Positions 1 through 9,761 are shown, counted from the first letter of the stretch. The stretch: 64,000 bases of DNA from Streptomyces sp. M92 (GCF_028473745.1 NZ_CP101137.1:5580001-5644000), one strand, 5' to 3'. Program-made: numbers and translations. The notes: generated by a model not told the origin, from the sequence alone.

Positions 1-23
1 AACTCAAGGGATGCCGCACACGG

Positions 24-46
24 CCGTCCTGCCGGAGGCAGGACGG
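24..46. terminator. Short hairpin, possible terminator
   Basis: A perfect 10-bp stem (CCGTCCTGCC with its complement) closes a 3-nt GGA loop. It lies upstream of the first gene and probably ends transcription from a gene left of the window. There is no T-run, as is usual for Streptomyces terminators. Confidence 0.5.
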
Positions 47-122
47 TCCAATGCCTCCTGTGTGCCGCTGTGACCCCCTACAGTCGAAGTTTCGCTGCCA
101 GTTGCCTCATGGGGGGGGCGCT

Positions 123-980
123 TTGAAACGCGCGCGTGCAACGCAGTTGCTGACAGAAATGCTCGACCGCCTGCAAGCCGGAAGCTGGCCTCTCGACCTG
201 GTCGACGAGGTGTATGTCTTCGGTTCTTATGCCCGCGGGGCACTGGAACCGTCCGATGTCGATGTCGTTGTCGAGCACCGTACAGACGATCGACTGACCG
301 CCGAGTTCGTCCATGCTCTGTCATACGGGCGCGACCCGTCGGCCCCGATGAAGCGTGCGCTGAAAGGACGGTCGCGCGGCATCCAGCTCCAACTGCGGCA
401 GCGAAAGTACCTGGAAAAAGAAGGCATCGCTCTGACTCTCCTGTGGCGCGCTGGTGAGCCCGTTGATGCGGCACGCGAACGCCTGGCTGCCCTTACCCCC
501 GATCCATCGGCCGGCCGAGCCCCACGCGACCATATGATCGCCGCCTTCGACGGCCTCGACCGGTGGATTCCACTCCCGGTCCGTGCCGACCTTGCCGCCA
601 TGGTCGACACAGGTGCGGTGACCATAAACCAGCTGGAGCTCACCCCTTGCGACCCCGCACACCCGCTGGCCCAGCGCGCCCTCACGCGCTGGACCGCGAT
701 CAGCCCTCTGCGCAGAGCCGCGGCCGCAGCCCTTGCACACGCCGAAACACACGGCTGCGACATGCATGCCGTACACCTCCACGGTGAACCCCTGCACAGC
801 CACCACACCGCCCCGAGCCCTGTACTCGGGATCGGCCTCGGCTGGAAGTGCCACGGCCGGCTCACCTACCTCCTCGAAGACGTCACGGAGTGGATCGAAG
901 TCGTCCGACCCACCCGAGCCCAGCCTCTGCACGCCGTGCACATCACAGTCACCGACCGCAGCGCTCTGCCAGGCCCCTGA
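123..980 (+). CDS. Nucleotidyltransferase-fold protein
   Basis: This encodes about 285 aa with the pol-beta-type nucleotidyltransferase signature near its N-terminus: VFGSYARG followed by PSDVDVVV. That is the G-S-x(4)-G then D-x-D pattern that binds NTP and metal. The rest of the protein matches nothing I recognise, so the nucleotide and acceptor are unknown; a role in tRNA or toxin-type nucleotidylation, or antibiotic modification, cannot be told apart. I chose the TTG at 123 because it follows a G-rich stretch at 112-118; an ATG at 51 in the same frame would add 24 residues of poor character. The gene stops five bases before an IS630 element, so its 3' flank is not original. Confidence 0.65.
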   Translation: MKRARATQLLTEMLDRLQAGSWPLDLVDEVYVFGSYARGALEPSDVDVVVEHRTDDRLTAEFVHALSYGRDPSAPMKRALKGRSRGIQLQLRQRKYLEKEGIALTLLWRAGEPVDAARERLAALTPDPSAGRAPRDHMIAAFDGLDRWIPLPVRADLAAMVDTGAVTINQLELTPCDPAHPLAQRALTRWTAISPLRRAAAAALAHAETHGCDMHAVHLHGEPLHSHHTAPSPVLGIGLGWKCHGRLTYLLEDVTEWIEVVRPTRAQPLHAVHITVTDRSALPGP

Positions 981-984
981 CCCG

Positions 985-2082
985 CTAGTGATCTGAGTCA
1001 GAGATTCGTCGGCAGTAGGCGGCGACTTTGTCGAGGATCTCGTCGGCGGTCTTCGTCCAGACGAAGGGCCTGGGATGTTCGTTCCAGTCGGCGAGCCAGG
1101 ACCTGATGTCGCGTTCGAGGGCCTGGACGGAGCGGTGGACGCCGCGCTTGAGTTTCTTCTGGGTCAGCTCAGCGAACCACCGCTCCACCAGGTTCAGCCA
1201 GGACGCGCTGGTTGGTGTGAAGTGCAGGTGGAACCGTGGATGCGCCAGCAGCCACTTCTTGATGCCGGGTGTCTTGTGGGTCGCGTAGTTGTCCAGGATC
1301 AGATGCACCTGAAGGCCGGCCGGTACTTCCTTGTCGAGTTTGGCGAGAAACTTCTTGAACTCCGCGGCCCGGTGGCGGCGATGAAGCGAGCCGATGACCT
1401 TGCCGGTCGCCACTTCCAGGGCGGCGAACAGGGTGGTGGTGCCGGCGCGGACGTAGTCGTGGCTGCGGCGTTCAGGAACGCCGGGCATCATCGGCAACAC
1501 CGGCTGAGAGCGGTCGAGAACCTGGATCTGCGACTTCTCGTCCACGCAGAGCACCAGGGCCTTCTCCGGCGGATCGAGGTAGAGGCCGACGACATCGCGG
1601 ACCTTGTCGATGAACAAGGGGTCGGTGGACAGCTTGAACGTCTGCGAGCGGTGCGGGGCCAGGGCGAACGCCCGCCAGATCCTCGAGATGGTCGACTGCG
1701 ACATTCCCGTGGCCGCCGCCATCGACCTCGTCGACCAGTGGGTGGCGTTCTTCGGCTTCTCCTCCAGCGTCTTGACGATGACCCGCTCGACGTCCGCGTC
1801 GGTGATCTTTCGCGGGACACCGGGCCGCGGGTCGTCACACAAGCCGTCCAGGCCCCGTTCGAGGAAGCGGCGTCGCCAGGTGCGGACCGTGTCCGGAGCA
1901 ATCTGCAGACGCCGGGACACCTCCATGATCGAGTGCCCCTCGGGACACTCCAGCACGATCCGCGACCGCTGAGCCAGAGCCTGGGCCGTCGAACGACGCC
2001 GCACCCAGCCCTCCAGCACCGCCCGCTGGGCATCGGTCACCGACAACGGCGGAATCTTCGGACCCGGACGACTCATACCCAA
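985..2082 (-). CDS. IS630-family transposase
   Basis: A full-length 365-aa transposase. A helix-turn-helix region covers roughly residues 15-130 (homeodomain-like, about VSRRLQIAPDTVRTWRRRF). The DDE catalytic core follows, with the first Asp in LCVDEKSQ, the second in LILDNYATHK and the Glu in NLVERWFAEL. The TAG stop lies within the left terminal repeat, an economical arrangement common in IS630. No frameshift is seen. Confidence 0.93.
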   Translation of the reverse strand: MGMSRPGPKIPPLSVTDAQRAVLEGWVRRRSTAQALAQRSRIVLECPEGHSIMEVSRRLQIAPDTVRTWRRRFLERGLDGLCDDPRPGVPRKITDADVERVIVKTLEEKPKNATHWSTRSMAAATGMSQSTISRIWRAFALAPHRSQTFKLSTDPLFIDKVRDVVGLYLDPPEKALVLCVDEKSQIQVLDRSQPVLPMMPGVPERRSHDYVRAGTTTLFAALEVATGKVIGSLHRRHRAAEFKKFLAKLDKEVPAGLQVHLILDNYATHKTPGIKKWLLAHPRFHLHFTPTSASWLNLVERWFAELTQKKLKRGVHRSVQALERDIRSWLADWNEHPRPFVWTKTADEILDKVAAYCRRISDSDH

Positions 2083-2110
2083 CCAACGATAGATCTCCGA
2101 CTCAGGTCAC
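988..2110 (-). mobile_element. Complete IS630-family insertion sequence
   Basis: The ends carry imperfect inverted repeats of about 20 bp: ctagtgatctgagtcagaga on the left and its near-complement on the right, ending ggtcactag. Each end sits inside a CTAG, so the TA at 986-987 and 2111-2112 fits the TA target duplication known for IS630. The single intact transposase gene nearly fills the element, so this copy could be active. Confidence 0.85.
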
Positions 2111-2167
2111 TAGGCACTGTCCGGCGGATCTTGGATGGTTGCTCCCCGCGGGGGCTAGGGTCTGGTC

Positions 2168-2383
2168 ATGGGATCGATGGGGGATAGTTCCCGAAGCCGT
2201 TGGGCCTTCGTGGGTGGGACGCTGGCTAAGCGTCCGTGGCTGGTCGTGAGCTGGGTTCTGCTTGCAGTTGTGGCGGTTGCCGCCTGGAATATCGTGCCGC
2301 AACCGTGGAGCGCGGGCGTCTATCCCGTGGTCTTGTTTGTCGCGCTGCTGCTGTTTTCCCGGGCGTCGACTCAGAAGGAGTGA
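2168..2383 (+). CDS. Small two-helix membrane protein
   Basis: The product has 71 aa. A basic, Ser/Arg-rich N-terminus is followed by two hydrophobic segments, at about residues 22-41 and 48-64, with a charged tail ending KE. This predicts a small membrane protein with both ends inside. It is not a family I recognise. It survives between two IS elements, and its native neighbours are lost. Confidence 0.5.
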   Translation: MGSMGDSSRSRWAFVGGTLAKRPWLVVSWVLLAVVAVAAWNIVPQPWSAGVYPVVLFVALLLFSRASTQKE

Positions 2384-2389
2384 GCCCGC

Positions 2390-2455
2390 TCAGGGGCGGA
2401 GCCAGAGCCGGATCGCTGCGGCCGTGACTGTGCCGTGGAAGACGTAACGAGCTCG
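2390..2455 (-). pseudogene. C-terminal tail of an IS transposase
   Basis: On the minus strand one frame reads HGTVTAAAIRLWLRP then stop. This resembles the C-terminus of Streptomyces IS5-type transposases. Nothing else of that element remains; its body was apparently replaced by the IS5-type element that starts at 2446. Confidence 0.4.
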
Positions 2456-3497
2456 TGCACGGTAAGCGGTGAGACGTCACGGACTCCGGTCTGGGCCGTG
2501 GTCACATCTGTCGTGTCAGGTTCAGGTCCGCTGTCTGCTGGTGGGACAGCAGGCCGGCGATGGCTTGGACGGTGTCGCTCATGTGCTCGCGGCGGCCGAG
2601 GTGGCGGGCCAGGGCCCGCCAGTTCTTGAGATGGGCGATGCCGTGCTCGACACGGATACGCCGTGATGAGTGCGCCTTGCGCTGGCGCTCGTACATCTCC
2701 TCGTACCAGTCGGGGGCGTTCTTCTTGAACTTGCGGTGTGGTGGTGTGATCACCCGGCCGCCGGTCTGGGCGCCCAGGCCCTGGTAGCCAGCGTCGGCGA
2801 GGATCTCCACCGCGGGTCCGTCGGCCAGGAGCCTGACCAGCCCTGACTGGCGGGCGTGGGTAATGTCTGCGCAGCTGCCGGGCTTGATCGGGCTGCAGAA
2901 GAGCAGGCGGCCGTCCCCGTCCGTGACGACCATGGTCTTGACCGCGTTCTGCTTGTTCTTGCCGGAGATGAACTTGTCGCGGTCCTTGTGTCCGGCGGCC
3001 GGGCGGCGGACCCGAATCTCGGTGCCGTCGATGATGCCGGTCTTCTCACTGGTTCCGAGGTGGTCGATGACCTCGGCCAGGGTCCGCAGCCGCACACCCT
3101 GGCTGACGGTACACCCTCGCTCGGCGAGCAGGGGTCGAACCTCGCCGATGGCACGAGTGATGGTGGAGCGGTCGACACCGAACCAGCAGGCGAGCACGTC
3201 GTGCGTGGTGGCATGCCGGAGGTGCACGAGCGTGGCCAGAAGCCGGTCGACGAACACCAACCGGTGCTTCGCTCCGGCGCCCACAGCGCGCTTCCGCGGA
3301 CGGGACGCAAGCTCGGCCTGGTGCCGTTCGTGCCACAACGGGCCAAGCTCGGCGACCAGTTCAGCGATCACGCCGGCCGACAGGCCCGTGATCCTCCGGT
3401 CGCTGATGATCGCTGCACGAGATGCGTTCCCCACCACATGGCCATGATCGACGATCAGAGGCCCGACGTCTCACCGCTTACCGTGCACGAGCTCGTT
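2446..3497 (-). mobile_element. IS5-type insertion sequence with 33-bp inverted repeats
   Basis: Perfect 33-bp inverted repeats bound the element at 2446-2478 and 3465-3497 (inner end gacgtctcaccgcttaccg). The length of about 1.05 kb is typical of IS5. Part of this repeat could be duplicated flanking DNA rather than true terminus. Its right end abuts a truncated IS3 transposase gene. A deleted relative lies at 37777-38511. Confidence 0.8.
2502..3437 (-). CDS. IS5-type transposase (DDE_Tnp_4 superfamily)
   Basis: The 311-aa protein has an N-terminal helix-turn-helix domain (CWFGVDRSTITRAIGEVRPL) and a DDE core. The catalytic residues appear as D in GIIDGTEIRV, D in LADAGYQGLG and E in IRVEHGIAHLKNW. 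The frame is uninterrupted, so it is probably functional. The product closely matches the broken copy near 38 kb. Confidence 0.9.
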   Translation of the reverse strand: MVGNASRAAIISDRRITGLSAGVIAELVAELGPLWHERHQAELASRPRKRAVGAGAKHRLVFVDRLLATLVHLRHATTHDVLACWFGVDRSTITRAIGEVRPLLAERGCTVSQGVRLRTLAEVIDHLGTSEKTGIIDGTEIRVRRPAAGHKDRDKFISGKNKQNAVKTMVVTDGDGRLLFCSPIKPGSCADITHARQSGLVRLLADGPAVEILADAGYQGLGAQTGGRVITPPHRKFKKNAPDWYEEMYERQRKAHSSRRIRVEHGIAHLKNWRALARHLGRREHMSDTVQAIAGLLSHQQTADLNLTRQM

Positions 3498-4310
3498 CTA
3501 CCGGCGCCGCACGGCCGCGGACCGGGCCGCCCGGCAAGCGGCCGACGCCGCTCTCGCCGCACGGATACGGGCCGCGCACCGCGAGTCGGACGGCACCCAC
3601 GGCCTCCCCGGGATCACCACTGAACTCCGCGAGGCGGGCGAGCGCGTCAACCACAAGCGGATCGCGCGCGTGATGCGCATCATCGGCCTGGCAGGCGTGC
3701 GCTTGCGCCGCAGGCACCGCACCACGATCGCGGACCCGGCCGCGGCGACGGCCCCGGACCTGATCGGCCGCGACTTCACGGCACGCAAGCCGAACACGAA
3801 GTACGTCGGTGACATCACCTATCTCCCCATGGACGCCAGGAAGTTCCTCTACCTGGCCACCGTGATCGACCTCGCCTCACGCCGCCTGGCCGGCTGGGCG
3901 ATCGCGGACCACATGCGCACCGACCTCGTCACCGACGCCCTGGCCGCCGCCGAACAAACCCGCGGCAGCCTCACCGTGGGCGGTCATGCATACCGCCCAC
4001 GGAGCCCAGTACACGAGCAGGGCATTCGCCCAAGCCTGCAGGTCAGCAGGGGCTCGGCGAAACATGAGCGCGGTCGGGCCCAGCGCCGACAACGCACTCG
4101 CCGAGTCCTTCAACGCCACCTTCAAACGCGAGACCCTGCAAGGACGGAAGAGCTGGCCCAACGAGCGCGAGGCCCGCCTCGACGCCTTCCGATGGCTCCA
4201 CCGCTACAACACCCGCCGCCGACACTCCCGCCTCGCACAACGATCACCGATCGCCTTCGAGGACGCCCTCCAACTCACACCAACTACGCTGGCACAAGCC
4301 GCATACCCCG
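3495..4310 (+). pseudogene. IS3-family transposase OrfB, truncated and frameshifted
   Basis: The reading starts abruptly at FYRRRTAADRAARQ, right after the IS5-type terminus, so the first part of OrfB is missing. The integrase core follows, with YVGDITYLPMD, the HTAHGAQYTSRAF block and ADNALAESFNATFKRET. A one-base frameshift near 3985 separates the first and second halves. The sequence GTCCAAGATTCCGGGTCAAGG at about 4313-4333 looks like the right IS end. The element is dead. Confidence 0.8.
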
Positions 4311-4361
4311 TGTCCAAGATTCCGGGTCAAGGCCCGTTTCCCGTTGGCTGCCTTCCGGTAC

Positions 4362-5330
4362 ATGCTCGGCCGCTTCGCCTTCCGGCGCCGCGGCCTCGTC
4401 ACCCTGCTGTGGGTACTGATCGTCTGCGGCGTCGGTGCCGCGGCCGCGCCCGCACCGCCGCCCGACCGGTCCTCGATGCCGGGCACCGAGTCGCAGAAAA
4501 CGTTCGACCTGCTCGAGGAGAAGTTCCCGGACTCCGGCACCGACGGCGCCACCGCCCGTGTGGTGGTCCACGTGCCCGAGGGCGGGACCATCGAGGCCGA
4601 GAAAGCAGCGATCGGTGCGCTCGCCGGCGAACTCGGCAGGGCGCCCCAGGTATCGGCGTCGCCGACCCGTTCACGGCCGGCTCGGTCAGCGCGGACGGCC
4701 GTACCGACTACACCGTGGTGACCTACGAGATAGCCGCGTCCGACCTCACCGACGAGGCCCGCGACGCGCTCACCGCGGCCACCGACCAGGCCCGCGAGGG
4801 CGCACTGACCGTCGAGGCGGGCGGGGACGCGGTCATGGTCGAGCAGACCATGACCGGCACCGGCGAGCAGATCGGCGTGCTGATCTCCGCCGTCGTCCTG
4901 TTCCTCACCTTCGGCTCGCTGATCGCCGCAGGCATGCCACTGCTCACGGCCCTGATCGGCGTCGCCGTCGGCACCTCCGCCATCGCCGCGCTCGGCAGCG
5001 CCCTCGGGCTGTCCGCCACGACCGGGACGCTGGCCATGATGATCGGCCTCGCGGTCGGCATCGACTACACCCTGTTCGTCGTTTCCCGCTACCGCGCCGA
5101 GATCACCGAGGGCCGCGTCCCCAGGAGGCAGCGGGTGTTGCGACCGGCACGGCCGGTTCGGCCGTCGTCTTCGCCGGGCTCACGGTCATCATCACGCTGG
5201 CCGGCCTCGTGGTCGTCGACATTCCGATCCTCACCAAGATGGGCCTCGCCGCGGCGAGTACGGTCGCCGTCGCCGTGCTGATCGCGGTCACCTTCGTGCC
5301 CGCCCTGCTATATGTCCTGTCCTCGTCCGC
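4362..5330 (+). pseudogene. MMPL-family RND transporter, truncated and frameshifted
   Basis: The N-terminal half of an MMPL-type exporter can be read by joining three frames, with breaks near 4645 and 5120. Recognisable parts are the first membrane segment after the basic N-terminus, a soluble loop, and transmembrane segments around MMIGLAVGIDYTLFVVSRYR, the conserved G-x-x-x-D-Y block. Homology ends at about VTFVPALLYVL, so the second half (about 350 residues) is missing. The following 200 bp, up to the next gene, read into unrelated sequence that I do not recognise. An IS3 remnant lies immediately upstream. Confidence 0.75.
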
Positions 5331-5534
5331 CGAAGCGTCCCTCGTCGGCATCTTGGAGGCGGCGCTGGACGACGACGTCAGCGACTGCGCCGCGGTCAAG
5401 CGGATCGCGGCGGCAGGCGCGCACCCGGCCTCCATCACCAAGGGCCGCATTTCCCCCGATCAGCTCTGCACCGTTTGCCCGGATCCCCTGAGGTACGCAA
5501 GGTGGAAGCGCTGGGTCGGTGAGAAGGAGCGATC

Positions 5535-6062
5535 ATGTCAGTTCTCTTCGCGGCGCGCGGCCGGTACGTCCTTGCGGCGACCGCTCTTGCCGTCGCGTTG
5601 ACCGCGAGCGGATGCGGCGGGGATGACGACTTCTCGCTCCCGGACTGGGAGGCGCCGGGCCAGAACGGCCGTGTCGGCGACATCATGATCCGCTACGCAC
5701 ACGTGGCGGAGCCGCAAGGCGAACCGTGGCAGCCGGGAGACGACGTCCCCGCGTATGTCTGGCTCTACAACAAGGGCGGCGAGGACGACAAGCTGGTGGG
5801 CGCCAGCACGCCGAACGCAGCCTCGGTGGACATCGTCAGCTCAGACGGGAAACCGCTGCCCGGCGGGGTGGAACTGCCGGCGAACAAGCTCGTAGAGCTG
5901 GAGTCGGGCAAGAGCCACCTGGTGCTGCGCGACGTGCGTCGGCAGATCAGAGGAGGCGACTTCATGCAGTTCACCATGCGCTTCGAAGACGCCGGGACAG
6001 CTACCTTCAACATCCAGTCGCAAGTTCCCGTCTACGACGGAAGCACATCCCCGACCGGATAA
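5535..6062 (+). CDS. PCuAC-like lipoprotein
   Basis: The 175-aa product has a lipoprotein signal peptide with lipobox LTASGC, putting the mature N-terminus at Cys27. The body resembles the PCuAC (DUF461) copper-chaperone fold: a beta-rich domain ending KSHLVLRDVRRQIRGGDFM, then FTMRFEDAG. In copper-binding members this part carries H-x-M. Here it is H-x-V, and only isolated His and Met remain, so copper binding is doubtful. The ATG follows a GAGAAGGAG ribosome binding site. Confidence 0.7.
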   Translation: MSVLFAARGRYVLAATALAVALTASGCGGDDDFSLPDWEAPGQNGRVGDIMIRYAHVAEPQGEPWQPGDDVPAYVWLYNKGGEDDKLVGASTPNAASVDIVSSDGKPLPGGVELPANKLVELESGKSHLVLRDVRRQIRGGDFMQFTMRFEDAGTATFNIQSQVPVYDGSTSPTG

Positions 6063-6215
6063 GCCGCGCACGCGTGCGCGGAGCCATCTGCCAGGAGGCC
6101 GCCGAACCTTACCGTCGAGGTCCAGGCCAGTCCGCTTGCAGCAGACCGTGTGCCGGCTCCCTGCCCTTATCGGTCCTTTCCCCGCTCTGCGTTCCTCTTC
6201 GTCCCGCCCGCATCG

Positions 6216-6797
6216 TCAGCAGCCCCTTCCGCGCGTCGCAGACGATGCGGGCGCCAGGACGGTGCGGGAAGACCCGGCGAACAGCGCGCCGGCCAAAAGC
6301 GAGCCCGTGACGCCCACGGCCAGGTCGGCGACGGTGTCGCCGTAACCGACCTGCATGGTTTCCGGCGAGACCTGCTCCGCAACCCACTCATAGAGTTCCC
6401 ACAGAGTGGCGGCGCTGGTCCCGGCCATGCCGACCAGAAGGGTCAGCGTCCAACGCGGAGTATTCGCGGCAGCCTGCCTCAGCTCCGGTCCCGCGCCCCT
6501 GAGCAGGGCGAAGAAGGCGACTACGGAGCCTGCTCCGGTGAGCAGGAAATGCACCACCGTGTCCAATTCCGGAACCCGGTGGTACCAGCGACCGACATCG
6601 CACCAGAAAGCGACCGTCACGACGGCTGAGAAGACCGCCTCAAAGGGCGCCGGCACCCGCAGCCTCGTCACGACGACAAGGAGTACGACGCCGGAAAGGA
6701 AACGGACTGCGGAGAACGCTTCGCCCAGGGCTCCCACCACGACGGCACTGCAGGCCAGCACCAGGACAGCCAGCCACGTCACGCTCCGAGCCACCAT
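6216..6797 (-). CDS. YjdF-like (DUF2238) integral membrane protein
   Basis: The 193-aa protein has about five hydrophobic segments. Polar family residues sit inside the membrane region: CDVGRWYHRVPELDTVVHF in the middle, then LWELYEWVAEQ and YGDTVADLAVG toward the C-terminus. The W-E-x-x-E-W and D-T-x-x-D pattern marks the YjdF/DUF2238 family, whose function is unknown. It stands alone, transcribed toward the lipoprotein gene. Confidence 0.75.
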   Translation of the reverse strand: MVARSVTWLAVLVLACSAVVVGALGEAFSAVRFLSGVVLLVVVTRLRVPAPFEAVFSAVVTVAFWCDVGRWYHRVPELDTVVHFLLTGAGSVVAFFALLRGAGPELRQAAANTPRWTLTLLVGMAGTSAATLWELYEWVAEQVSPETMQVGYGDTVADLAVGVTGSLLAGALFAGSSRTVLAPASSATRGRGC

Positions 6798-6980
6798 GCT
6801 CTCTCATTCTGCACAGACCCGAGAACCTCGCCACGTCACAGACATCGAGGGCCCCGCGTCTGTCGTACGCCGTCGCGCCGGTCAGCGGGACGGAGAACGA
6901 CAGGGGTTGTGCCGGCGGCTCCCCGCACGGACCGCCGGGGCGAGGTGCTTCGCTTCCTGGCATAGGAGCTGCGTACGGCG

Positions 6981-7319
6981 ATGAGACGGCATCCGAGTGT
7001 TTCGCCGTTGTTGCGAACGGTACCCCGTTACCTCACGGAGCTACTGGCGACCCGGCGCTGGAAAGGTGACCACTTGCTGACCCGACTCGAACGGTACCTG
7101 CTTCAGGACTTCCCGTTCCTCCACTTGGTCATTGGCGGCTTCGGCAACACGACATTCCTTGTCGGCAGTGTGTTCTTCCTCTTTCCCAGCCTGGAACGAA
7201 TCGCTCTGTGGCTGTTTGTGCTCGGCTCGCTCGGCATGCTCGTGGGCACCATCGGTGAGGCGTTCGTCCGGCACGAGCGCCGGTCACGGCAGCAGGCCAC
7301 CACCTCGCACGGGCAGTAG
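6981..7319 (+). CDS. YrhK-like small membrane protein
   Basis: The product has 112 aa. A basic N-terminal third precedes two membrane segments, with the glycine pattern GGFGNTTFLVGSVFFLFPS characteristic of the YrhK domain, then a basic C-terminal tail. A GGAGCTGCG-type ribosome binding site precedes the ATG. It is divergent from the YjdF-like gene; 183 bp between them would hold both promoters. Function unknown. Confidence 0.65.
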   Translation: MRRHPSVSPLLRTVPRYLTELLATRRWKGDHLLTRLERYLLQDFPFLHLVIGGFGNTTFLVGSVFFLFPSLERIALWLFVLGSLGMLVGTIGEAFVRHERRSRQQATTSHGQ

Positions 7320-7443
7320 GTGACCGACGGCCTGCCGCCAATACCTTGGGAGCCGCCTGCTGAGACGCGGAGTCGATGCTGCGTGTGAGGACGGTGGGGC
7401 CCTCTGAGCGCCTCCGCCGGAACGTGCCAGCGCGCTGCCCGTC

Positions 7444-8037
7444 TCATGTACCCGCGCTCACGTCAGGCCGGCGACGGTCAAGGATCTCGCCGGTTCTCGC
7501 GTCCACCACGTGGACCATCGCCGCAGCATCGCCAACCCCGAGGACGCTGACCAACCAGACCGGCCGGTCGTCCTGCCGCTCCAGTTCGATGGCAGTGACG
7601 ACCTCGCTGTTCGGCGTATCGGCCGCTTCACGGGCTGCCTGGTCCGGCAGGACCCGAGTCTGCTCCAGCAATTGCACGAGGTCCTGCCGCTCGGAGTCCG
7701 TCAGGTCGGGACCGGCACTCGTGCCCAGCACCTCGCCCCGGGTGGCACCCAGCCGGACCGTCCGCAGCTGTCCATCCTGCTCCGCGACCCGGCTCTCCCA
7801 CACTGGCGACACCGACTCAGGCTTCTTCAGTTCCAGAGCCACCAGCTCTCCGGCGCTCACCTCGGCCACGGACAGCCGAACCGCACGCGCATAGTCGACC
7901 TCCACCATCTCGAACCGCTCGGCGGGCTCATTCAGCGGATCCTCCCGGCCGCAGCCCGCAAGCAGCGACAAGGCCATGACTGGCACGCACAGAGCCACAG
8001 CGAGCCGTCGCCACACCCATCCACCCTCGTCCCGCAT
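7444..8037 (-). CDS. PepSY-domain lipoprotein
   Basis: From the ATG at 8037 this encodes about 197 aa. WRRLAVALCVPVMALSLLAGC forms a clear signal peptide and lipobox. The C-terminal part (VWLVSVLGVGDAAAMVHVVDARTGEIL) is the PepSY motif that ends in a V-D-A-x-T-G-E turn, found in protease-inhibitory and cell-envelope proteins. An in-frame ATG at 8055 is an alternative start. It is outward-anchored; its partner is unknown. Confidence 0.7.
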   Translation of the reverse strand: MRDEGGWVWRRLAVALCVPVMALSLLAGCGREDPLNEPAERFEMVEVDYARAVRLSVAEVSAGELVALELKKPESVSPVWESRVAEQDGQLRTVRLGATRGEVLGTSAGPDLTDSERQDLVQLLEQTRVLPDQAAREAADTPNSEVVTAIELERQDDRPVWLVSVLGVGDAAAMVHVVDARTGEILDRRRPDVSAGT

Positions 8038-8055
8038 CACACCTGTCACTCTCAT

Positions 8056-8333
8056 GCAGGCCGACTGACCCGACCGAACAGACCAAAACACCAAGTCTCA
8101 CAACAGCAACATTTCAGACGAACGCAGCCGGTAGGCCGAACCCGCGAAATAGGCAAAGCCGCCAGCACGAGCACCTTCCGACGCTGGGGCCATACAGCAC
8201 TCGGCAGTGCTCCAGCTTTGCACCATTTAGTGCGGTATATAACGTAAGATCGTGTTGACACTTAAGCGGTCGTTCACCCTTCCTGCCTCAACAGCCCGCC
8301 AGGCCGGGCTGCCGCCACGCACACTCCGCACTG
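8056..8333. other. Intergenic region, comparatively AT-rich
   Basis: This is the divergent spacer between the PepSY lipoprotein and the DUF2254 gene. It holds an AT-rich patch (ggtatataacgtaag at about 8234-8248) and a TTGACA at 8255-8260, but no -10 element at standard spacing could be assigned. No coding sequence was recognised. Confidence 0.35.
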
Positions 8334-9686
8334 ATGCGTGACACGCTCCGCGCGCAGCTATGGCCTCTGCCGACGCTGGGCGTCGTCCTCGCCGTCGTCG
8401 CAGGCGTGGGCCTGCCGCGGCTGGATGAACGATTTCAGCGCGACATTCCGCCATGGCTGAGTGACTACCTGTTCGGCGGCAATGCAGACGCGGCACGCTC
8501 GGTGCTGGAGGTGATCGCCGGCTCTCTGGTCACCGTCACGGCACTGACGTTCTCGCTCACCGTGCTGACACTGCAACTGGCCAGCAGCCAGTTCTCCCCG
8601 CGCCTGTTGCGGACCTTCACCGCGGACCCGTACGTCCAGACGACTCTGGCGCTCTTCCTCGCCACGTTCACCTATGCCCTGACCGTGCTTCGCACCGTAC
8701 GCACCGGCGAGGACGAGCGGAGCGGCTTCGTCCCTCAGATGTCGGTCACGGTGGCCTTGTTTCTCACCCTGGCCAGCGTCCTCGGTCTCGTGCTCTTCCT
8801 GTCACACCTGGCACGCGAGATCCGCGTCGAGACGATGATGAGCAGCGTCCACTCCGCCGCCGACCGCACCATTCAGCGGCTCCTGCCCCACAGGGAGGGC
8901 GCGCCACACAGGGACCTCGCTGCCGGAGCCCACCAGGGCGACCCTCACAGACCGCCCCCGAACGCCTTGACCCTCACGGCCGGCACGTCCGGCTTCCTGA
9001 CCTCCGTGGACGAGGAAGCCCTACTCAACGCTGCCGTAGCAGCCGACGCCATCCTGCTCATCGACCGCCACCCCGGAACCTCTCTGATCACCGGCACACC
9101 CATGGGCGCCGCCTGGCCACGCACCAGTGAGCGATTCACCCCCGAGACACGGGCACGCCTGACCGAAGCAGCCACCAAAGCCGTGACCACCGGCCCCGAA
9201 CGCACCGACCACCAGGACATCGCATTCAGCCTGCGGCAGCTCACCGACATCGCCGCCAAAGCACTCTCCCCAGGCGTCAACGACCCCACGACCGCCGTCC
9301 ACGCCCTCTCCCACTCCTCCGCACTGCTGTGCGAACTGACACAACACCACCTTGGCCCCTGCCTGCTGCTCGACAACGACCAACAGGTCAGAGTCGTGCT
9401 ACAACGACCGAACCTGGAAGACCTGCTCGACCTGGCAGTAACCCAGCCCATGCGCTATGGCGCCGCCGAACCCGCCGTCCTCGCCCGCATCGCCATGCTG
9501 CTGCGCGAACTCGCCTGGACCAGCACCCCCGCCCACCAGCCTCCCGTTCACTCCGCACTCACCCGGCTGCGCGCCACCATCGACGCCCAAGACTTCCACC
9601 CCACCGAACGTCTCCAGCTGACCGAACTGACCCGTCTCATCGGACAGGCACTGGCCAAGCAACAGGCACACGGCCCCATCCCCTGA
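8334..9686 (+). CDS. DUF2254 membrane protein
   Basis: A 450-aa protein with about four N-terminal transmembrane segments (residues 12-30, 60-85, 105-125, 140-165). The DUF2254 block ALTFSLTVLTLQLASSQFSP lies between them. A soluble C-terminal half contains AAKALSPGVNDPTTAVHAL. The C-terminal SPGVNDP-x-T motif is well conserved in this family of unknown function. The gene appears intact and monocistronic. Confidence 0.85.
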   Translation: MRDTLRAQLWPLPTLGVVLAVVAGVGLPRLDERFQRDIPPWLSDYLFGGNADAARSVLEVIAGSLVTVTALTFSLTVLTLQLASSQFSPRLLRTFTADPYVQTTLALFLATFTYALTVLRTVRTGEDERSGFVPQMSVTVALFLTLASVLGLVLFLSHLAREIRVETMMSSVHSAADRTIQRLLPHREGAPHRDLAAGAHQGDPHRPPPNALTLTAGTSGFLTSVDEEALLNAAVAADAILLIDRHPGTSLITGTPMGAAWPRTSERFTPETRARLTEAATKAVTTGPERTDHQDIAFSLRQLTDIAAKALSPGVNDPTTAVHALSHSSALLCELTQHHLGPCLLLDNDQQVRVVLQRPNLEDLLDLAVTQPMRYGAAEPAVLARIAMLLRELAWTSTPAHQPPVHSALTRLRATIDAQDFHPTERLQLTELTRLIGQALAKQQAHGPIP

Positions 9687-9761
9687 CCAGCCAGCCAGAC
9701 ACCGCCGCCACCCGCCTACCCGCTTACAGCCTCCCAGCACTCTTCGCCCACCGCGACAACC

